A stretch of 40,307 bases of DNA from Clostridia bacterium. GTDB lineage: Bacteria; Bacillota; Clostridia; Oscillospirales; CAG-272. The notes below the pieces were generated by a model. That model searched no databases. It had not been told where the DNA came from and saw only the letters and a list, made by a program, of their open reading frames with translations. This document shows positions 28,474 through 36,383 of this stretch, in pieces. The stretch spans positions 1 to 40,307 of the forward strand of contig JAGBIF010000037.1 in the NCBI GenBank assembly GCA_017935065.1, in the 5' to 3' direction. A program made the translations under genes and the position numbers. Numbering within the stretch: the first letter of the stretch is position 1; the number at the start of each line of letters is the position of its first letter.

Positions 28474-31312
28474 AGGCGCACTCCTTCATCTCGGCACCTG
28501 TGAGGTCGGTGTTGATAAGACCTATCTTCACTCTCGCAAATTCGGCAAGCGTGCCCTCAAGCTCTACCCTCTCAAGCTTCGGGCAGGTGTTAAAGGCTCC
28601 GTCCTCAATTATGGCGAGAGATTTGGGAATACAAACACAAATGAGCGAAAGATTTCCCGCAAACGCCTCCTCACCGAGTATCATCAGCGATTTGGGAAGC
28701 TCTGCTCTCGCAAGCGAGGTACAGGCTACGAAGGCTCCGCGTGAAATTTCCGTCAGAGCGTCGTTGAATACTATCTCGCGAAGCGAGGAGCAATAGCCGA
28801 AGGCACATTCCTCAATGCTTTCTACCGAGTTGCCGAGACTTACGCGCATAAGCGCCTTGCACTCGTAAAAGGCATAGGATGCAACCGATTTTATTTTGTC
28901 GGGAATAGCTATCTCCTTAAGGCTCTCGCAGGCATAAAAGCTCTGGAAGGATATAAATTCAAGGCTGTCGGGAAGCGTGATTTTTTCAAGTGACTTGCAG
29001 GCGGCAAAGGTATCGGCATAGATACCGAGAATTCCCTCGGGAAGGGTGATCGACTTAATTCCCTCACAGGATGAGAAGGCACCGTCACAGAGATAATCTA
29101 CCTTATCGCCAAGCTTAAGCTCGGTAAGAGCTATGCAGTTGGCGAAGGTGTAGGGCATAACCGAGCCCGAAAGCGAGGTGAGCTTTGCCGTACCCAGCGC
29201 CTTGCAGCCGAAGAACGCGTAGGCACCAATGCTCTCAAAGCGCGAAAGATTTATATCCTTAAGTGAATAGCAGTTGTAAAAGGCGTTTTCACCGATAATT
29301 TTAAGCGATGAGGGCGTCGGGAAGGACACAAGTGCGGTACAGCCGCGGAAGGCAGTGCTTCCTATCTCGCAAAGTCCGCCCGCGCGAACCTCTTTAAGCG
29401 AGGTGCAGCCTCTGAACGCCTCAGCCTCAATATTTTTAACCGAGCGCGCAAGCTCTACTCTCTCAAGCGAGGTGCAGCCAAGGCAAAGGCTCGCGGGGAT
29501 ATACTCTACACCGCCGCCTATCTTAAGCTCGGTTATCGAGGTAACGCCCGCAAGCGCACCCTCACCGATAAGCCTGACGCTTCGCGGTACGGTTAATTTT
29601 TCAAGTCTCGTCTCGCAGAAGGCGTACTCGCCAATCTCGGTAAGAGACGGCGGAAGGGTTATTTCCTTAAGCGAATAGCAGTAGGTAAAGGCGGACGGGC
29701 CGATTTTTTTAACACCGCCGTGGAATACTACGGTAGTGAGATTTTTACAGTTTTCAAGAGTTGATTTCGGAAGCTCGCTTATCCCCTTCGGTACTTCAAA
29801 GGAAACGAGAGCGTCACAGCCCGTGAAGCAATACTCGCCCATACTGACAACGCTGTCGGGAATTTTTATTTCGGTGAGCAGGTCGCACCCCTCAAAGACG
29901 TGAGAGCCGAGCGAGGTAATGCTGTCGGGAAGGGTTACACCCTCAAGCCTGCTTGCGCTGAAGAAGGCGTAGCTCTGCACCTCGGTCACGCTTTCGGGAA
30001 GTGTCACATACACGGTCGAGCCCTGTGAGGAAAATGCCGAGGATATCACCTTGACACCGTCGGGAACGGTTACCGAAAGACCGAGAATTCTCTCTACGTT
30101 AGCACCGCTTATCTGCATCGTGCGGCGGACTATTTTCGCATGCTCGGTCTCGATGTAATTGCCCGTACTGTCAAGCCTTGGCTTATAGTGAACCAAAATT
30201 CCGTCACCGAGGATAAGAAATTCATCGGTAACGCTCTTAAGATACTGCGTGCCGTAAAGCGCCTGCGGGCCTATTGACTCAAGCCCCGCGGGAAAATTTA
30301 TCTCGGCAAGCTGCGTGCAGAGGAAGAAGGCACAGTCGCCAACCGTCTTTAGCCCCTCGGGAAGGATTATACTCTTAATGCTCTCGGAGTTTACGAAGGC
30401 ATAGGGACCTATCGAGGTAACGAAATTTGGAACGGTATATTCGGAAAGCGCCATTTTCGGCGGAAGCCTCAGCACGGATCTATCCTTAAGCGAGACGAGC
30501 GCGCCCGTAGCGGTGGAATAGGATGTGTTCTCTGCCGCCACCGTGATGCCCTCAAGCGCATCGCAGTCGAAAAACGGAGTTGTGCCGACCTCGGCAAGCG
30601 AGGCACCGAAGCACACACTCTTAAGCGCCGAGCAGGCCTCAAAGGTATTATTGCCTAACGCGACGACCGCCTCCCCGCCGTCAAACGAGGTGAGCGACTC
30701 GCAGAGGTAGAAGGCCTTATCGCCGAGCGAGGTCTTACAACCCTCGGCAAAGCTCACGCTCTCAAGAGCCGCGCACTGTCCGAAGGCGTTGTTGCCTATT
30801 CGGGTAACACCTGCGGGAATTACCAGGGTCTTGAACCTTGATGAAGCGTAGAAGGCATAGTCGCCTATTTCGGTAAGATTTTTCGGAAGAGCGAGTGCGG
30901 ATATTTCCGAGCAGTCGGAGAACGCCGCATAGCCTATTTTCTCAATAGAGCCCGTCATTGTGACGGTATGAAGCGAAGCGCAGGAGGCAAAGGCATAGCG
31001 CTCTATGCGCTTGGTGAAGGGGCCGAAGGAAACCGATACTATATCCGTTCCCATAAAGGCTCCCGCACCGACGGCGCTTACCGAGCGACCAGAGATCGCG
31101 GTAGGAAGCACTACCGCCTTGCTAGAGCCGAAATAGCCTACTATCTCAACCGTGCCGTCCTCTATTATTCTGTACTCAAAATCACCGTGTGTCAGGGTAG
31201 GCTCACTTTTTTCTGCGCATCCGCTAAGAAGGCTGAGTGCCAAAACGGCAAGCAGGATGCAGAAAAAAAGCGCAACGCCACCGCGACGGGTGCATTTGTC
31301 TTTAAATATCAT
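28466..31312 (-). CDS. BspA-type leucine-rich-repeat lipoprotein
   Basis: The 948 residues begin with a lipoprotein signal (LSGC, Cys32). They continue with roughly 35 LRR_5 (BspA/TpLRR) repeats of about 23 residues, of the kind LKEITLPPSLTEIGEYAFCE and SFEVPKGISELPKSTLENC. A short break with FLILGDGILVHYKPRLD falls near residues 350-400. Repeats are well diverged in protein and DNA, so this is an old array, unlike the giant protein at 36384. It is anchored on the outer face of the membrane and may bind host or microbial surface ligands. The ATG at 31312 follows GGGTGA; an in-frame GTG lies five codons earlier. It leads the operon with the HprK-like and BY-kinase genes from a perfect promoter. 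Confidence 0.9.
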   Translation of the reverse strand: MIFKDKCTRRGGVALFFCILLAVLALSLLSGCAEKSEPTLTHGDFEYRIIEDGTVEIVGYFGSSKAVVLPTAISGRSVSAVGAGAFMGTDIVSVSFGPFTKRIERYAFASCASLHTVTMTGSIEKIGYAAFSDCSEISALALPKNLTEIGDYAFYASSRFKTLVIPAGVTRIGNNAFGQCAALESVSFAEGCKTSLGDKAFYLCESLTSFDGGEAVVALGNNTFEACSALKSVCFGASLAEVGTTPFFDCDALEGITVAAENTSYSTATGALVSLKDRSVLRLPPKMALSEYTVPNFVTSIGPYAFVNSESIKSIILPEGLKTVGDCAFFLCTQLAEINFPAGLESIGPQALYGTQYLKSVTDEFLILGDGILVHYKPRLDSTGNYIETEHAKIVRRTMQISGANVERILGLSVTVPDGVKVISSAFSSQGSTVYVTLPESVTEVQSYAFFSASRLEGVTLPDSITSLGSHVFEGCDLLTEIKIPDSVVSMGEYCFTGCDALVSFEVPKGISELPKSTLENCKNLTTVVFHGGVKKIGPSAFTYCYSLKEITLPPSLTEIGEYAFCETRLEKLTVPRSVRLIGEGALAGVTSITELKIGGGVEYIPASLCLGCTSLERVELARSVKNIEAEAFRGCTSLKEVRAGGLCEIGSTAFRGCTALVSFPTPSSLKIIGENAFYNCYSLKDINLSRFESIGAYAFFGCKALGTAKLTSLSGSVMPYTFANCIALTELKLGDKVDYLCDGAFSSCEGIKSITLPEGILGIYADTFAACKSLEKITLPDSLEFISFQSFYACESLKEIAIPDKIKSVASYAFYECKALMRVSLGNSVESIEECAFGYCSSLREIVFNDALTEISRGAFVACTSLARAELPKSLMILGEEAFAGNLSLICVCIPKSLAIIEDGAFNTCPKLERVELEGTLAEFARVKIGLINTDLTGAEMKECAYD

Positions 31313-31355
31313 AAAATATTCACCCACACGCTACGCGTAATAATTATCAAACATT

Positions 31356-31384
31356 ATTATACTACAGAAAATTCGACTTGTCAA
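31356..31384 (-). promoter_or_regulatory. Consensus promoter of the LRR-HprK-BY-kinase operon
   Basis: On the minus strand a perfect TTGACA (31379-31384) and a perfect TATAAT (31356-31361) stand 17 bases apart. ACGCGTAGCGT (31325-31335 complement) lies between it and the gene. The divergent SLH gene has no equally clear promoter; GCCGAAAATC is repeated twice in its upstream region (about 31399-31421). Confidence 0.9.
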
Positions 31385-31499
31385 CCTATCTTTCCTATTT
31401 GCCGAAAATCTGCCGAAAATCAAAAGCAATCTCTCTGTATAAATCAGGCAACGATGGGTAAAAATACGAGCAGTCTTATGAAAAGAAAGGAAATTTGCT

Positions 31500-32771
31500 A
31501 TGAAAAAGGCACTCGTGGTTCTTTTAATGACGGCTCTTTTGATTTGCGGCTTCTCGGTTTTTGCATCGGCAGGCTTCGGCGTGGGTATCGAGGTAATGGT
31601 AGACGGCGTTGAGATGATCAAGACAGGACTTACAGGGCAGAAGCTTTGCTTCACCGACACCGATTTCAAGACGGCACTCGGTGTCAGGGATTTTAAAGAG
31701 GTGACAGTGACGAGGCTTCCCGCCTCTGAGGATGGCACTCTTATGCTTGGCGAAAGACGCCTTGCAGAGGGACAAAGCATACGCCGAAGAAACATCGGCA
31801 GTCTTACCTTTACCCCCGCATCCTCGGATATAACCGAGACCAGCTTTGAATTCAAGGTGGACGACCTTTGCGGCGGCGAGGCTATTCTCTGTACCTTAAA
31901 ATTTATTGACCGTATTAACTACGCGCCGACGGTCGAGGGCATCACCGAGGATGCGCTGTCCTACACCACACAGCGCGATATCTCGCTTCACGGCAGACTG
32001 TCTGCCGAGGATAAGGAGGGGGATGAGCTTGAATTTATAATAGTCTCATACCCCAAGTCGGGTGAGCTTACCCTCGGGGATGACGGTGAGAGCTTCAGGT
32101 ACACGCCAAAGGCGGATTTTTCGGGAAGCGATGAGTTCGTCTACGTGGCAAGAGACGAGTACGGTAATTTCTCAAGGCCCGCCAAGGTGAGCCTTAAGGT
32201 GACCGAGCGAATGAGCGAGGTGGTGTATGTAGATATGATTGATTCAAAGAGCTATAACGCATCGGTGGTGATGACGGGTATGGGTATTATGTCGGGCAAG
32301 CGTGTCGGTGACGATATGTACTTTATGCCAGAGGAATGCGTTACCCGTGCCGAGTTCGTGGCAATGGCAATGAAGGCGCTCGGTATGTCGGCGGATAAGA
32401 GCCTTACCGAAAGCTTCTTTGACGATAACGCGGATATACCGAAATCACTTGTGTCCTACGTTGCGACGGCACAGAGGGCGGGAGTAGTGAACGGCTCGTT
32501 TGAAAAGACGGGGCTTTATTTCAGACCTAACGATACGATTACGAGATATGAGGCGGCTATCGTTATGGCAAACCTTATTGACGCGAGCGACCTTGCCGCA
32601 TCCGCGGGCGTCGTTGACATTACCTCGGTGCCCGTATTTGCAAGAGGTCAGTACGGCGCTATGTGCGCGCTCGGCATATTTGACGGCGAGGGCGGCGGTG
32701 TCAAGGACGAGGTGACAAGAGAGGATGCGTGCGAGTATCTTTACCGCCTTTCCTTAAGCTATTCTAAGTAG
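31500..32771 (+). CDS. Secreted surface protein with Ig-like and SLH domains
   Basis: The 423 residues start with a cleavable signal peptide (about 1-24). Next is a beta-rich region (about 45-138) and an Ig-like or cadherin-like domain (142-235, APTVEGITEDAL to PAKVSLKV, with FSGSDEFVYVARDEYG). Three S-layer homology segments follow (about 245-297, 315-360 and 375-420), including VTRAEFVAMAMKALG and ITRYEAAIVMANL. SLH domains bind pyruvylated or similar cell-wall polymers, so the protein is non-covalently held on the surface. AAAGGAA precedes the ATG. It is divergent from the LRR lipoprotein operon. It ends at a bidirectional terminator. Confidence 0.88.
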   Translation: MKKALVVLLMTALLICGFSVFASAGFGVGIEVMVDGVEMIKTGLTGQKLCFTDTDFKTALGVRDFKEVTVTRLPASEDGTLMLGERRLAEGQSIRRRNIGSLTFTPASSDITETSFEFKVDDLCGGEAILCTLKFIDRINYAPTVEGITEDALSYTTQRDISLHGRLSAEDKEGDELEFIIVSYPKSGELTLGDDGESFRYTPKADFSGSDEFVYVARDEYGNFSRPAKVSLKVTERMSEVVYVDMIDSKSYNASVVMTGMGIMSGKRVGDDMYFMPEECVTRAEFVAMAMKALGMSADKSLTESFFDDNADIPKSLVSYVATAQRAGVVNGSFEKTGLYFRPNDTITRYEAAIVMANLIDASDLAASAGVVDITSVPVFARGQYGAMCALGIFDGEGGGVKDEVTREDACEYLYRLSLSYSK

Positions 32772-32793
32772 CCCTTTCACAAAAGTAAAAATT

Positions 32794-32826
32794 CAGGCGA
32801 ACACACAGATTTTGTGTGTTCGCCTG
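32794..32826. terminator. Bidirectional terminator
   Basis: CAGGCGAACACACA (32794-32807) and TGTGTGTTCGCCTG (32813-32826) form a perfect 14-bp stem. The T-run is better on the minus side (AATTTTTAC), serving the NAD(P)HX repair gene. Confidence 0.85.
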
Positions 32827-32853
32827 TCATTTGTATATTATAGTTTGCATTAC

Positions 32854-34404
32854 TTACTGTTTTAGCTTTTCAAGCCTTGATATTTCCATTGCTATTTGCA
32901 CAGGAAGGTCGCTTGGTGTTACACCGTAGCTTGAATAGGTATCTGCAAGCGCGTCGCCTGCTGATGCGTGAAGGTATACCGCAATGGCACAAAGGGTTAC
33001 GGTATCACATCCGCCCGAGGCAAGAAGTGACGCGAGCGCACCCGCAAGCACGTCACCGCTGCCCGCCTTGGCAAGGGCGGATGAGCCACAGGAATTGATA
33101 AAGGTTGCCCTGCCGTCTGTCGTAACCGTGCCCGCGCCCTTTAATACGAGCGTCACACTGTACTCCTCGGCAAAGCGCTCGGCTATGCGCATACGGTCGG
33201 TCTGTATTTTATCCACCTCAATACCCGACAGGCGAGAAAGCTCAAGCGGATGGGGTGTCAGCACCACCTCTCTTTGACTTCGCTTAAGCGCCTCCCTGCC
33301 CTCGCAATTCGCAAGCGAATTTATCGCATCGGCATCGAGGACAAGTATTCCGCCGTCGGTATTAAGAAGTCCTTTTACAAGCCTTGACAGTCCCTCGGTG
33401 TTGCCGCATCCGCACCCTATGAGGGTTACGGCGGCCCTTTTGCTCATCTCGCAAATTCCCGATATGTCGGTGTCGGTAAGCGAGCCTTGAGCAGGCACTG
33501 TCTTATATATCATCTCGGGGAATACCTGCATCAGTCTTTCATTTCTTTCGGCGGTGCCAAGGGCGGTGACATAGCCCGCGCCGCATCGAAGCGCCGCACC
33601 GTGGGCAAGAAGTGAAGCGCCGAGAAATTCATCGCCTCCAAGGTAGGTAAGAAGCCTGCCAAAGCTACCCTTGCTTGAGTTTTCCGCGCGTCTTGGCAAA
33701 AGCTCGGCGGCAAGGCGCTGTGTCATATAGTATCTCGGTCTTTGCTCTTTAAGAATATCCTCGGCAATATCCTGTATTCCAAGAGTATCAAGATAAACAC
33801 TGCCTGCATATTCCTTTGCGGGATAGGATACTGTGCCGCACTTGATATAGGAAAGGCAGACGGTTCTGTCATAGTGAGGGGTGCTGTTATCAACCGCGCC
33901 CGTCAGCGCATTTATGCCAAGAGGTGTATCAACCGCAAGAAGCCTCGCTCCAGAGAGCTTCATAATATCCGCAATATTAGAAAACCACTCGGGAAGCGGA
34001 TACCTCACTCCGCTGCCGAAAACCGCCTCAACGATAATATCCGCTGACAAAATGGCGGGATGGATGCTTTGTGAGTATTCATAAGAGCGAATACCAAGCG
34101 ACCTAAGACGTTCCTCGTAAAAGAGAAGCCCCGCGCTCTTTTCCCTGCCAAATGACATATCCACAAGGGTAATATCGCACTCTCCAGAAAGCAGGCTCGC
34201 GGCGCACGCACCGTCAGCACCGTTGTTGCCGCTGCCGATAAGGAACACGACCGAGGCCCTTTTTGGTATATCATTCAGCATATCCATAATATGCTCTGCT
34301 ACCGCCTTGCCTGCTCTGCCTATAAGCTCTATCTCACTTATGGATGTGTTATTTATAATATATCCGTCAATTTCCCTGACGGCGCTCGGCTCTATTAAAC
34401 GCAT
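32854..34404 (-). CDS. nnr: Bifunctional NAD(P)HX epimerase / ADP-dependent NAD(P)HX dehydratase
   Basis: This enzyme repairs NADH and NADPH hydrates. The N-terminal epimerase (about 1-210) has FLIGSGNNGADGACAA and AVDTPLGINALTG. The C-terminal dehydratase (about 225-510) has GSFGRLLTYLGGDEFLGAS, RCGAGYVT, LVLDADAINSLA, EVVLTPHPLELSRLSG, LVLKGAGTVTTDG and the nucleotide-binding SALAKAGSGDVLAGALAS. The total length of 516 fits fused NnrE-NnrD proteins. The ATG at 34404 follows AAGGGGGGC, and a TTGAAA-17-TAAAAT promoter precedes it. It is divergent from the cytidylate-kinase-like gene. Identification is firm. Confidence 0.95.
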   Translation of the reverse strand: MRLIEPSAVREIDGYIINNTSISEIELIGRAGKAVAEHIMDMLNDIPKRASVVFLIGSGNNGADGACAASLLSGECDITLVDMSFGREKSAGLLFYEERLRSLGIRSYEYSQSIHPAILSADIIVEAVFGSGVRYPLPEWFSNIADIMKLSGARLLAVDTPLGINALTGAVDNSTPHYDRTVCLSYIKCGTVSYPAKEYAGSVYLDTLGIQDIAEDILKEQRPRYYMTQRLAAELLPRRAENSSKGSFGRLLTYLGGDEFLGASLLAHGAALRCGAGYVTALGTAERNERLMQVFPEMIYKTVPAQGSLTDTDISGICEMSKRAAVTLIGCGCGNTEGLSRLVKGLLNTDGGILVLDADAINSLANCEGREALKRSQREVVLTPHPLELSRLSGIEVDKIQTDRMRIAERFAEEYSVTLVLKGAGTVTTDGRATFINSCGSSALAKAGSGDVLAGALASLLASGGCDTVTLCAIAVYLHASAGDALADTYSSYGVTPSDLPVQIAMEISRLEKLKQ

Positions 34405-34427
34405 CTGCCGCCCCCCTTTTTTCTTTT

Positions 34428-34456
34428 ATTTTATCACTACTCTTTTATTTTTTCAA
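34428..34456 (-). promoter_or_regulatory. Promoter of the NAD(P)HX repair gene
   Basis: On the minus strand TTGAAA (34451-34456) and TAAAAT (34428-34433) have a 17-base spacer. Confidence 0.75.
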
Positions 34457-34463
34457 GTAATAC

Positions 34464-34492
34464 TTTACAAAAGTTTCTGGCTGTGCTAAAAT
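34464..34492 (+). promoter_or_regulatory. Promoter of the kinase-permease pair
   Basis: TTTACA (34464-34469), 17 bases and TAAAAT (34487-34492). It starts seven bases from the divergent -35 box. Confidence 0.7.
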
Positions 34493-34523
34493 AATTAAAA
34501 AATACATTTTAGTGGGGGTAAAT

Positions 34524-35162
34524 ATGGCAAAGCGAATAGTTATAACGATAGCCAGGCAATACGGCAGCGGCGGCAGAGAGATAGGACAGAGGCTCTCCGA
34601 GCTTCTCGGCATCCCGCTTTACGATAAAGAGCTTATAACCGAGGCGGCAAGCCGAGGCAAGCTTGACGAGAGCGTGCTTACGCTCACCGACGAAACCAGC
34701 GCAAACAGTCTGCTCTACACGCTCGCGCTCGGCTCAAACGCGGTAGGCGCGGCTATGAGATTTGGCTACAAGATGCCTCTTAACGATAAGCTTTTTATCC
34801 TACAGTCAGAGGTAATCAAGGAATATGCCAAGGCGGGCAGCTGTATTATAATCGGAAGATGCGCCGACTACGTGCTTCGCGAGGATGAAAGCCTATTCAG
34901 AGTATTTATCTACGGCGACCTGCCTCACCGACAGGCTCGCGTTGCCGAGCGCCACCCCGAGATAAAGTCCTCCGCGATAGTTGATACAATAAACAAAACC
35001 GACAAGCGACGCGCCTCGTATTACAATTTCTATACGGGCGGAAAATGGGGCAGGTACGACAACTACGATATCGCGCTCAATTCCTCAACGCTCGGTATAG
35101 AGGGCACGGCAAGACTGCTCTTTTCCGCAATCAAGGGCATCACCGAGGATAAGGACAAATAA
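34524..35162 (+). CDS. Cytidylate kinase-like family protein
   Basis: The 212 residues match the cytidylate-kinase-like (AAK6-type) group: the P-loop variant ITIARQYGSGGREIGQRLSELL, then GIPLYDKELITEAA, and in the middle SCIIIGRCADYVLRE. The C-terminal INKTDKRRASYYNFYTGGKWG is the family's lid-like region. These proteins are common in gut Clostridia and are probably not the essential Cmk, which has a different N-terminus and length. The substrate is unknown. The ATG at 34524 follows GGGGG; an in-frame GTG four codons earlier lies before it. The permease gene follows after 30 bases in the same transcript. Confidence 0.85.
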   Translation: MAKRIVITIARQYGSGGREIGQRLSELLGIPLYDKELITEAASRGKLDESVLTLTDETSANSLLYTLALGSNAVGAAMRFGYKMPLNDKLFILQSEVIKEYAKAGSCIIIGRCADYVLREDESLFRVFIYGDLPHRQARVAERHPEIKSSAIVDTINKTDKRRASYYNFYTGGKWGRYDNYDIALNSSTLGIEGTARLLFSAIKGITEDKDK

Positions 35163-35192
35163 GCACCTGCTGCCTTGCGAGAAAGGACACAT

Positions 35193-36299
35193 ATGAAACG
35201 CATAGCTTATTTCGTCAGGACAAACGCGGTAATGCTTATCGCGCTTACTCTTGCCGCGGTGACTTCGTTCATCGTGCCGCCTGACGAAAAATACATTGAT
35301 TATTTTGATTTCAAAACGCTCACCTGTCTCTTTACGGTGCTTCTGGTTGTCTGCGCCTTAAAGAACGTGAGGTTCTTCTATACGGTAGCAGAGAAAATTG
35401 TCAAGCATTTCAAGAACGCGAGGCTTGCCGTATGCGCTCTCGTTTACATAACCTTTATCGGCTCTATGCTGCTTGCAAACGATATGGCACTGCTTACCTT
35501 TTTACCGCTTGGATACTTCGTGCTGATTTCTGCAAAAATGGAAAAATATATGTGCGTGACATTTATACTTCAGAACATTGCGGCAAATCTCGGCGGTATG
35601 CTTACACCCTTCGGAAACCCTCAAAATTTATACATTTATTCACATTTTAACATACCTACGGGCGAATTTATGATGATAATGCTCTTCCCGTTTTTGCTCG
35701 CAATCGCAATGATAACGGCGTGCTGTATCATATTTATCAAGCCAGAGCCACTCGTCTTTTCGGGCATTGAAAGACGCATACCGAGGGTGCGCGTCTCTAT
35801 ATATCTTCTGCTCTTTGCCTTCGCGATCATTTGCGTATTCAAGATAATTCCCTATTGGTACGCTCTTATAGTGATAGTCCCTATAATGCTTATTATGGAC
35901 AGAAACGCCTTTTTAAAGGTTGACTGGGGGCTTCTTCTTACCTTCGTATTTTTCTTCATCTTCGCGGGAAACACCTCAAGAATTGAGCCTGTCAGAGAGG
36001 TGATGTCAATACTTCTTGATAAATCGACGCTTCTGTTCTCTACCCTTTCCTGTCAGGTAATAAGCAACGTGCCCTCGGCAATACTGCTATCCCAGTTCAC
36101 AGACAACTACCGCGAGCTTCTGCTCGGTGTAAACATCGGCGGCTGCGGCACGATAATCTCATCCCTCGCAAGCCTTATCACCTTCCGCGAGTATACCGAG
36201 CATAACCCAGGTCAAGGTCTTAAATACCTAGGCGTTTTCTCGGCGTTTAACTTCACATTCCTGCTAGTTATGCTGGGATTTTGTTTTCTTATAGTTTAA
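35193..36299 (+). CDS. SLC13/ArsB-superfamily anion permease
   Basis: The 368 residues form about ten membrane helices of the ion-transporter superfamily that includes citrate, dicarboxylate and arsenite carriers. LLANDMALLTFLPLGYFVL and its second-half partner SCQVISNVPSAILLSQF are the re-entrant-loop signatures, and NLGGMLTPFGNPQNLYIY is the GNPQN substrate region. The protein is a little shorter than the usual 420-470. The ATG at 35193 follows AAAGGACACAT. It is the second gene after the cytidylate-kinase-like gene. A di- or tricarboxylate or other anion is the likely cargo, but it cannot be named from sequence. Confidence 0.85.
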   Translation: MKRIAYFVRTNAVMLIALTLAAVTSFIVPPDEKYIDYFDFKTLTCLFTVLLVVCALKNVRFFYTVAEKIVKHFKNARLAVCALVYITFIGSMLLANDMALLTFLPLGYFVLISAKMEKYMCVTFILQNIAANLGGMLTPFGNPQNLYIYSHFNIPTGEFMMIMLFPFLLAIAMITACCIIFIKPEPLVFSGIERRIPRVRVSIYLLLFAFAIICVFKIIPYWYALIVIVPIMLIMDRNAFLKVDWGLLLTFVFFFIFAGNTSRIEPVREVMSILLDKSTLLFSTLSCQVISNVPSAILLSQFTDNYRELLLGVNIGGCGTIISSLASLITFREYTEHNPGQGLKYLGVFSAFNFTFLLVMLGFCFLIV

Positions 36300-36318
36300 G
36301 GTTTTTATAAATAGTTTA

Positions 36319-36353
36319 AGCGCCAAGCGGCAAGCCGCTTGGCGCTCTTTTTT
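36319..36353 (+). terminator. Terminator of the kinase-permease operon
   Basis: AGCGCCAAGCGG (36319-36330) and CCGCTTGGCGCT (36335-36346) form a perfect 12-bp stem with a CAAG loop, followed by CTTTTTT. On the minus strand it may also stop the giant LRR gene, but the T-run there is poor. Confidence 0.92.
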
Positions 36354-36383
36354 GTATTAGCAGACTATTTCTGCACAAGGCAT

